DNA of 18,462 bases from JBLHKW01 sp047618565 (lineage in GTDB: Bacteria; Planctomycetota; UBA1135; GCA-002686595). Position 1 is the stretch's first letter. Every line of letters starts with the position of its first letter. The notes under the pieces were generated by a model that saw nothing but the letters and a program-made list of their open reading frames with translations, was not told the DNA's origin and searched no databases. The position numbers and the translations under genes are program-made. The stretch spans positions 1 to 18,462 of the forward strand of contig JBLHKW010000108.1 in the NCBI GenBank assembly GCA_047618565.1. Direction: 5' to 3'. This document shows positions 1 through 6,118 of the stretch, piece by piece.

Positions 1-2048
1 GGGAGGAAGAGGACGAGGACGAGGAGGAAGAGGAAGAGGAAGAGGACGGGGACGGGGACGGGGACGGGGACGGGGACGGGGACGGGGACGGGGACGACGT
101 CAACGACGCTGAGGGCGCGGACGACGACGGCGTCTCCGGCCAGTGGAAGGGGACTCTCACGATCCCCGGCGTCGGCGAAGTGGCTTTCACCCTGACCCTG
201 CGCTTGCTCCCGGACGGTATTCTCGAGGGCGAGATCAGCAGCGCAGCCGGCTCGGGTACGTTCAGCGGGGACTACGACGCCGAAACGGGCGAGGTCAGCG
301 GGGACGTCGAGACCGACGAAGGAGTCACCATGCCGTTCGAGGGCAAACTTGCGGACGGGTCCGTCAACTTGACCTTCGAGACGCCCGACGGTGAGGCAAC
401 GATGGAGGGCAGTCGGACCTCCGCATCGCTCGCGAGCGAGGATGACGACGCCGATGGAGACGACGATGAGCCTGCCGAGGTCGTCGAGATCGAGATCGAA
501 GGCTTCGAGCGCCGCGCTATCCAGCTGCCGGTCGCGGCCGGTAGCTTTGGATCGCTCGCCGTCAACGACAAGAACCAGCTGCTCTACGCGCGGCGCGGGG
601 ACGACGCGGGGATCAAGCTATTCGACATTCACGGTGACGACCTCGAGGAGGAGGAGGTGACGACGGGGCGCGGCTTCGGCCTCTCGGCCGACGGCAAGAA
701 GCTGTTGGTGATGCGCAGCGGCACGCCCGCAATCGGGAAGGCCGGCGCCGGTAGCAAGCCGGAGAAGGTCAGCACGGATGGAATGACCGCCATGATCGAC
801 CCGCGCGAGGAATGGCCGCAGATCTACACGGACGCCTGGCGTCTGTTCCGCGACTACTTCTACGCGGCCAACATGCATGGCGTCGACTGGAAGGCCGTCT
901 ACGATCAGTATCGTCCGATGATCGACGCCTGTGCGACCCGCAACGATGTGGACTACGTGCTGCGTGAGACCGTGGCCGAACTCAACTGTGGTCACACCTA
1001 CGTACGCGGCGGCCCGTTCGAGAGCGGACCGCGCGTCGGTGTCGGCCTCCTGGGTTGCGACTACACCCTTGAGAACGGGGCCTACCGTATCTCGAAGATC
1101 GTCGAAGGCGGCGTCTGGGATTCGGATGCGCGCGGACCGCTCAGCCAGCCTGGTGTGGACGTGGCCGAGGGCGATTACCTGCTGGCGGTCAATGGCATCC
1201 CGCTGGATACGACGCTCGACCCCTGGGCGGCGTTCGTGGGCCTGGCCGACAAGGCGGTCGAGCTGACCGTGAGCCAGACGCCGAGCATGGACGACGACAG
1301 CCGGCGCGTGCGGGTCAAGACCATGAGTAGTGAAGGCCGTCTGCGCTACCGAGCGTGGATCGAGGCCACCCGCGCCTACGTCTTCGAGAAGTCCGGTGGC
1401 AAGGTCGGCTACGTGTACGTTCCGGACACAGGACAGAACGGCCGCAACAACTTCTTCCGTCAGATCTACGGCCAGGCGCACCTGGCGGCGTTGATCGTGG
1501 ACGAGCGCTGGAACGGGGGCGGGCAGTTCCCGTCCCGTGAGATCGAGGCACTCAACCGGCCGCGCTCCAACTACTGGGCGCGACGCTGGGGCCGCTCGTG
1601 GGACACGCCCAGCGACTCGCACCAGGGTCCGAAGTGCATGCTGATCAACCGCGATTCCGGGTCCGGTGGCGACATGTTCCCGTACCTGTTCAAGCAGGCC
1701 GGCATCGGCAAGCTGATCGGTACGCGCACCTGGGGCGGCCTGGTAGGCTACTCCGGCAGCCCAGCGCTGATCGATGGGGCGACCCTGGCGATCCCTTCGT
1801 TCGGCTTCTACGAGCTCGACGGTACCTGGGGCGTCGAGGGGCACGGGGTCGACCCGGACATCGAGGTCATGGACGACCCTGCGCTCATGCAGAACGGTGC
1901 TGACCCGCAGGTCGATGCAGCGATCGATCACATGCTGAGCGAGCTCGAGACGAAGGCCTACAACCCGCCGACGCGTCCCGCCGATCCGGACCGCAGCGGC
2001 ATGGGCCTGCCCGAATCGGAGCGCAACAGCTTCCCGATGAACGACTGA
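1..2048 (+). CDS. Tricorn-like S41 family serine peptidase, 5' end outside window
   Basis: C-terminal part of an S41 (tricorn-type) protease that degrades oligopeptides. The frame is open from base 3 with no start before a GTG at 180, and that GTG lies inside a beta-rich domain, so the true start is upstream of the window. Order seen: Glu/Asp-rich run and (Asp-Gly)8 (about 3-98), a beta-rich Gly/Thr segment (about 130-420), a second acidic stretch, a final WD/PD40-like propeller segment, the tricorn core helical domain, a PDZ-like domain (about 1030-1290), then the S41 catalytic core. Numbering from the codon at 180, likely catalytic residues are His272 (in CGHTYV), nucleophile Ser495 (in GSGGD) and Glu553 (in WGVEGHGVDPDIEV). 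These match the tricorn arrangement His, Ser-x-Gly-Asp and Glu. Localisation cannot be read because the N-terminus is missing. Family assignment is firm; substrate is not known. Confidence 0.9.
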   Translation, partial: EEEDEDEEEEEEEEDGDGDGDGDGDGDGDGDDVNDAEGADDDGVSGQWKGTLTIPGVGEVAFTLTLRLLPDGILEGEISSAAGSGTFSGDYDAETGEVSGDVETDEGVTMPFEGKLADGSVNLTFETPDGEATMEGSRTSASLASEDDDADGDDDEPAEVVEIEIEGFERRAIQLPVAAGSFGSLAVNDKNQLLYARRGDDAGIKLFDIHGDDLEEEEVTTGRGFGLSADGKKLLVMRSGTPAIGKAGAGSKPEKVSTDGMTAMIDPREEWPQIYTDAWRLFRDYFYAANMHGVDWKAVYDQYRPMIDACATRNDVDYVLRETVAELNCGHTYVRGGPFESGPRVGVGLLGCDYTLENGAYRISKIVEGGVWDSDARGPLSQPGVDVAEGDYLLAVNGIPLDTTLDPWAAFVGLADKAVELTVSQTPSMDDDSRRVRVKTMSSEGRLRYRAWIEATRAYVFEKSGGKVGYVYVPDTGQNGRNNFFRQIYGQAHLAALIVDERWNGGGQFPSREIEALNRPRSNYWARRWGRSWDTPSDSHQGPKCMLINRDSGSGGDMFPYLFKQAGIGKLIGTRTWGGLVGYSGSPALIDGATLAIPSFGFYELDGTWGVEGHGVDPDIEVMDDPALMQNGADPQVDAAIDHMLSELETKAYNPPTRPADPDRSGMGLPESERNSFPMND
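45..92 (+). repeat. Hexanucleotide tandem repeat (GACGGG)8 inside the S41 gene
   Basis: Eight perfect copies of GACGGG, in frame, encode (Asp-Gly)8. They follow an Asp/Glu-rich stretch encoded by GAG/GAA/GAC codons (3-47). Because the unit is 6 bp, gain or loss of copies keeps the reading frame, so the linker length can vary by slippage without breaking the protein. Confidence 0.95.
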
Positions 2049-2061
2049 GTCCAGAAGTGAT

Positions 2062-2089
2062 GGGGGCCGCAGCATTGCCTGCGGCTCCC
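2062..2089 (+). terminator. Hairpin between convergent genes, probable terminator of the S41 gene
   Basis: GGGGGCCGCAG (2062-2072) pairs with CTGCGGCTCCC (2079-2089) over 11 bp with one G-U pair and a 6-nt loop. It starts 14 nt after the S41 stop codon and lies before the convergent gene on the minus strand. No T-run follows, so it is not a textbook intrinsic terminator. The G-U pair becomes an A-C mismatch in the minus-strand transcript, so it fits plus-strand termination better. Confidence 0.5.
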
Positions 2090-2119
2090 TCACCGTTCAT
2101 CGCTGCCCTCGGGTGTACC

Positions 2120-3326
2120 TCAGGGCCGCCGTGGCGGGCTGGCGCCCGAGGGGGTCAAACCACCGGGGTTCTGACAGGGACTCGGTGCGTAGACCGAACC
2201 GGTCAGGATGCGCGCCTGTTCGAAGAGCTGGATGCGTGCAGTCGCGTCGCCGGGCGCCGCGCTGCTCTGGATCGAGAAGGCGTACAGGTTGCCCCAGCGA
2301 ACGGCGTTGCCATCCGGGTTCAGGGCGAAGGTGTCCGTTCCCCAATGCAGGGCGTCCTGGCTGGCCCTGAACTCCCAGGGCGCGTTCGAATAGGGCGATC
2401 CACTGTGGTGCCGGACGCCGAAGAACTGCGGGTCCGAGAGGGCTCCGGTGCCACAGGGCGCGGCGATACGCGCGCCGCGAGCTGGGATGTGGGAGGTGGG
2501 AGGTGGTGTTCTGCAGCGCGTAGTCGTAGCGCCAGGTGCCGTTTCCCAGGTCGGTCGCCCTGGACGCGAGCCAGAACGTCCCGGGCATACCGGGCCCGCC
2601 CTCGTCCACGACGGTCAGTTCGACGATCCGAACGTCGGCATGCTCGGCTCGCCAGGCGAAGATCGCGGGCTCGCCGATGTAGGTGGGGCCAGTGCTCGCC
2701 GGACTTGTGGGGATGGCGAGATCTGCCTCGCGCCAGGAGACGTTGTTCGCGCCGAAACCCACCTGCTGATCGTGCCCCGAGATGATCTGGTTCTCCGCAA
2801 TGTAGACCGCGCCCGGGATCCCGAGCGCGCTTGCGGCAACCTGGATGCGGCCGTTGATCGGCCCCGGGTCCCCCGTGGGGTCATCCGGGATCACGGGCCA
2901 TTCACCGCGGTTGGCATCGATACCCCACTTGCCCCAACCGATCGAGCCATCCGAGATGGCCGAGGTGTCCGCGCAGCCAGCCCCGAGGCTGCCACACGCG
3001 GTGCTCTGGCAGGCGGCGCAGCCGGGCTCGTTGAGCGCGCAGATCCGGATCACCTGGAAGCCATAGCCGATCTGGACGATACGCCCCTCGGCGATCCTGA
3101 ACAGGTTCTTGGCCACGACAGGTGCGTCGAAGTAAGGCTGCACCGCGAGGGGGGCATCCCCGATGTTGCACATCGTCGTTCGGAAGGAGTAGGCGAGGAA
3201 TCCGTTCGCCTCGCCGTAGTGCGCCCAGGTTCCGGCTACCACCGAGGCCGTGACGTCCGGCGCTTGCGCGAACGCGCTTGCGCCGAAGAGAAGAGCCACT
3301 GCGCTGCGGATGCAGGATTCTCGCAT
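2120..3326 (-). pseudogene. Secreted Cys-rich protein of unknown function, frameshifted by a 7-bp tandem duplication
   Basis: Not a family with a known function. From ATG at 3326 the protein opens with a signal peptide (MRESCIRSAVALLFGASAFA). A Cys-rich middle (CALNEPGCAACQSTACGSLG) follows, then a Trp/Gly-rich stretch (IGWGKWGIDANRGEWPVI). The frame holds to NTTSH near 2500, then becomes Arg-rich nonsense running to 2097. The second minus-strand frame carries clearly protein-like sequence (APCGTGALSDPQFFGV, DTFALNPDGNAVRWGN, ILTGSVYAPSPCQNP) and stops at TGA 2122-2120. Removing one copy of the duplicated 7-mer at 2491-2504 joins the halves exactly as NTTSHIPARGARIAAPCG, giving a 399-residue protein. 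A good ribosome site, AGGTGAA, sits 8 nt before the ATG. It starts 30 bp after the M13 peptidase stop, so the two are probably co-transcribed. The break may be real or a sequence error. Confidence 0.8.
2484..2504. repeat. 7-bp tandem repeat that breaks the secreted-protein frame
   Basis: Plus strand reads GGGATGT GGGAGGT GGGAGGT: two identical heptamers at 2491-2497 and 2498-2504, preceded by a one-mismatch copy at 2484-2490. Seven bases is one more than two codons, so the extra copy causes exactly the frame change seen in the overlapping minus-strand gene. Confidence 0.9.
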
Positions 3327-3356
3327 GCGGCTCGTTTCACCTGGGGCGTGGGGTGG

Positions 3357-5402
3357 TTACCAGATCTCGGCGCGCGCCGAGACGGGCAGCAGGGACCGCG
3401 CGTCGGCGGGCAGGTTGAAGGCGTCGGCGAACTGCTGCATGTTGGCGAGTGGGCAGGCGGCGCGTGCCGCGGAGGGCGAGTGGACGTCCGTGTTGACCTG
3501 CAGCTTCAGGGCCTCGTCGCGGATCTTGGAGCGCCAGACGCGTTCGAAGGCCAGGAAGAAACGTTGCTCACGGGTGAAGCCGCCCAGCATGGGGTCGGGC
3601 ACGTCCGCGTTCGCGCGTTGCATCGCCTCGAGTGCGATCGAGAGTCCGCCCAGGTCGGCGATGTTCTCGCCCAGGGTGAGTTCACCATTGACGAACACGT
3701 CGGGCAGGACCTCGATGGCAGAGTACTGCTCCACGAGCTTCTTCGTGCGGCTCTCGAACTCCGTGCGATCGCTGTCTGTCCACCAGTTGCGCAGGCGACC
3801 CTGGGCGTCGAATTGCGATCCCGAGTCGTCGAAACCGTGGGTGATCTCGTGGCCGATGATGGCTCCCATGGCTCCGTAGTTCAGGGGATCGTCCAGCTTG
3901 TCGGAGAACAGGGGCGGCTGCAGGATCGCGGCCGGGAACACGATCTCGTTGCGCAGGGGATGATAATAGGCGTTCAGGGTCTGGGGCGTCATGCCCCATT
4001 CCGACGGATCGACGGGATTCCCGACCCGTGACAGCTGCCAGCGGAACTCATGCTCCCTGGCGCGCATCACGTTGTGCGCATAGGAGTCACTTCCCACGTG
4101 CAGGGTGGAGTAGTCGCGCCACTTGTCCGGATAGCCGATCTTGACCCCGAAACCGGCGAGCTTGGTCAGGGCCTGGGCGCGCGTCTCGGAACCCATCCAC
4201 TCGACGCGTTCCAGGCGATCGTGCATGACCGTCAGCAGTTCCTGGACCATCTCGCCGGCGCGCTCCTTGGCCTCGGGCGTGAAGGCACGCCGTACGAACA
4301 ACTGGCCCAGGGCCTCGCCCAGCGCGGAGCTGGTCTGGCCGAGAACGCGCTTCCAGCGCGGCTCCATCTCGGGCACGCCGGCCAGCACGGTCGTGAAGAA
4401 GTGGAAGTTCTCCCGCTCGAAATCCGAGCTCAAGGCTCCCGACATACCGCTCGCCAGGTGCCAGCGCAGGTAGGTCATCCAGTCCGCGAGTGAGACTTCG
4501 GCCAGTAGCGTGTCGAGTTCGCTGAAGAACTCCGGCATGGGCTGGTTCATGACCTCGACCTGGACCCCGATCGCGCTCAGGTAGGTCGTCCAGTCAAAGT
4601 TCGGCATGGCCGCGATGACGTCCGCGGTCGGGACCGTGCGGTCCCAGTTCTGCGGGTTGGTGAGCTCGACGTTCGTGAGCGACTTGCTCGCCAGGCGCGT
4701 CTCGATGTGCATGACCGCGCGCGCGCCCGCGCCAGCCGCTTCCTCGGAATCGCCCAGAAGCTGGAGCATGGCGGCCACGTGGGCGACGTACTGTTCGCGC
4801 TGCTGGCGCGTGTCCTCGTCGTCGCGCAGGTAGTAGTCCCTGTCGGGCAACCCGAGGCCACCCTGGGTGACCCAGGCCATCATCGTGGTCGGGTCCTGCA
4901 GGCCAGCTTCGGCGCCCGGGCCGAAGAGCACGCCCACGCCGATGGCGTGCAGTGAGGCGATCACTTGGGCGAAGCTGGCCCCGTTGTGGATGGCCTCGAT
5001 GCGCGCGAGTATCGGCTCGAGCGGCGTGGCACCCAGGGCATCGATGGTCTCCATATCCATGCCGGTGCCCCAGAAATCGCCGAGCTTGCGCACCAGACTC
5101 CCGGGTAGCGCATCATTGCTGGAAGCCGCTTCCTCGAGGATCTCGAGCAGCAGGTCGCGGTTGGTTTCGTTGATCTCCGCGCTCACGCTCCAGGACGAGC
5201 GCTCCGGCGGAATCTCCGCCTTGTCGAGCCAGCCACCGTTCGCGTGGCGGTAAAAGTCGGTGCCCGGGTCCACCGACAGGTCCATGTCCCAGGGTTCGAG
5301 GTCGCCCACGACCAAGGGTGTGTGCCCGGTGCCGACCTTGCAGGCGGGGGTGCAGGCGAGCAAGAGCAGGACAGCGTAGCTGGCGGTTCGATCGGATCGC
5401 AT
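3357..5402 (-). CDS. M13 (neprilysin/PepO-like) zinc metallopeptidase, probable lipoprotein
   Basis: A 681-residue zinc endopeptidase of family M13, which cleaves peptides rather than intact folded proteins. Full family length is present. Zinc site: HEITH with ligands His518 and His522 and catalytic Glu519. The third ligand is Glu579 in GENIAD, with Asp583 behind it. The substrate-binding NAYY motif is at 477-480. His641 and Arg647 in DVHSPSAAR match the conserved His/Arg pair of neprilysin. The N-terminus has a lipobox (LLAC, Cys17), so the mature enzyme is probably membrane-anchored and faces outward. The Cys that many members have near the C-terminus is absent; the protein ends AEIW. The ATG at 5402 is chosen because it gives an intact lipoprotein signal; no clear Shine-Dalgarno site is visible. 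It is first in a probable operon with the downstream frameshifted secreted protein. Confidence 0.95.
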   Translation of the reverse strand: MRSDRTASYAVLLLLACTPACKVGTGHTPLVVGDLEPWDMDLSVDPGTDFYRHANGGWLDKAEIPPERSSWSVSAEINETNRDLLLEILEEAASSNDALPGSLVRKLGDFWGTGMDMETIDALGATPLEPILARIEAIHNGASFAQVIASLHAIGVGVLFGPGAEAGLQDPTTMMAWVTQGGLGLPDRDYYLRDDEDTRQQREQYVAHVAAMLQLLGDSEEAAGAGARAVMHIETRLASKSLTNVELTNPQNWDRTVPTADVIAAMPNFDWTTYLSAIGVQVEVMNQPMPEFFSELDTLLAEVSLADWMTYLRWHLASGMSGALSSDFERENFHFFTTVLAGVPEMEPRWKRVLGQTSSALGEALGQLFVRRAFTPEAKERAGEMVQELLTVMHDRLERVEWMGSETRAQALTKLAGFGVKIGYPDKWRDYSTLHVGSDSYAHNVMRAREHEFRWQLSRVGNPVDPSEWGMTPQTLNAYYHPLRNEIVFPAAILQPPLFSDKLDDPLNYGAMGAIIGHEITHGFDDSGSQFDAQGRLRNWWTDSDRTEFESRTKKLVEQYSAIEVLPDVFVNGELTLGENIADLGGLSIALEAMQRANADVPDPMLGGFTREQRFFLAFERVWRSKIRDEALKLQVNTDVHSPSAARAACPLANMQQFADAFNLPADARSLLPVSARAEIW

Positions 5403-5602
5403 ATGGGTATTTCAGGCAGCACTAGCAGGACAGGGGACTGCCCGGATCCTACCCGAGACGGACGTTTCTCCACACCCGTTCACTGGACGGGGGCCTGTAG
5501 TTGCCCGGTCACCCGGGAATAACTGTGCGGGAACGACGTCGATGCCATGTCGCCGCACACAGGCGCCTCAGCTCCAGCCCCTCCGGACACAACGCATCCC
5601 CA
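5403..5602. other. Intergenic region between the divergent M13 and secretin-N-like genes
   Basis: 200 bp that must hold the promoters of both divergent genes. An upstream in-frame GTG at 5501 would lengthen the plus-strand protein, but the added residues are Arg/His-rich and precede the lipoprotein signal, so this stretch is treated as non-coding. I see no promoter with a convincing -35/-10 pair and spacing. Confidence 0.5.
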
Positions 5603-6097
5603 ATGAAGCCGCTCATCGCATTCCTGGTCGCCCCGTTCGCGATCGCGTGCCAGGTGTCGGGTACCGCATCCTCGACGCCTGCACCCACGACCCAAGCCCT
5701 ACTGCCCACCAACGTCGAACAGATCGTCGAGCGATACCAGGAACAAGCTGGAGTCACGTTGACCTACAGCGAGACGACAGCGAAGCGTCTGCGGGCGATC
5801 ACGGTCGCGCCCGTGGGGCCAGCGGGGGATGTGCTCCTGATCGACGCTGACCCGCAGGCATCCGTTGCCTTCGAGATCTGGCCGTTACAACACGCAGAGG
5901 CCGCCACGCTCGCCGCGGCACTCGAGAGACTGGTCGTTTCAGCGGGGACGTTCGGCGGTTCCCGGATCGCATCCGATATCGGTATCACCGCGGACAACCG
6001 TACGAATTCGCTGCTGGTATGTGCCCCGGCGGAGCGTCTGGCCGACATCAAGGCGCTCGTCGAGCGGCTCGATATCGAACAGCCTTCCGAGGGCTGA
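5603..6097 (+). CDS. Small lipoprotein with a secretin-N (NolW-like) domain
   Basis: A 164-residue protein starting at ATG 5603 (MKPLIAFLVAPFAIAC), with a lipobox AIAC and lipidation Cys16. Residues about 35-85 (VEQIVERYQEQAGVTLTYSE and on) resemble the small N-terminal domain of secretins. Residues about 90-160 contain the secretin-N signature: PLQHAEAATLAAALERLV, then ITADNRTNSLLVCAPAERL and a closing IKALVERLDIEQ. In type II/III secretion and pilus secretins these domains form the periplasmic rings. The beta-barrel secretin domain is absent and no other secretion gene lies nearby. It may be an orphan ring-like adaptor or pilotin-like protein; its partner is unknown. No Shine-Dalgarno site is evident. 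Confidence 0.75.
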   Translation: MKPLIAFLVAPFAIACQVSGTASSTPAPTTQALLPTNVEQIVERYQEQAGVTLTYSETTAKRLRAITVAPVGPAGDVLLIDADPQASVAFEIWPLQHAEAATLAAALERLVVSAGTFGGSRIASDIGITADNRTNSLLVCAPAERLADIKALVERLDIEQPSEG

Positions 6098-6118
6098 GCC
6101 AGCACGGCCTGCTCGCGC

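Noticed and set aside
618..2093. Long open frame on the minus strand under the S41 gene
   Set aside because: Antisense to a clearly conserved catalytic domain; composition (Arg/His/Val/Asp-rich, no motifs) is that of a GC-rich shadow frame.
2097..2500. C-terminal part of the unrepaired frame of the secreted protein
   Set aside because: Arg/Pro-rich and unlike the upstream half; the neighbouring frame carries the protein-like continuation and stops at 2120.
2448..4031. Long open plus-strand frame spanning two minus-strand genes
   Set aside because: It crosses a real signal peptide and the M13 catalytic region on the other strand and shows no recognisable domain.
5501..5538. Promoter-like TTGCCC and GAATAACT before the secretin-N-like gene
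   Set aside because: Spacing between the boxes is only about 11-12 bp, too short for a sigma-70 promoter.
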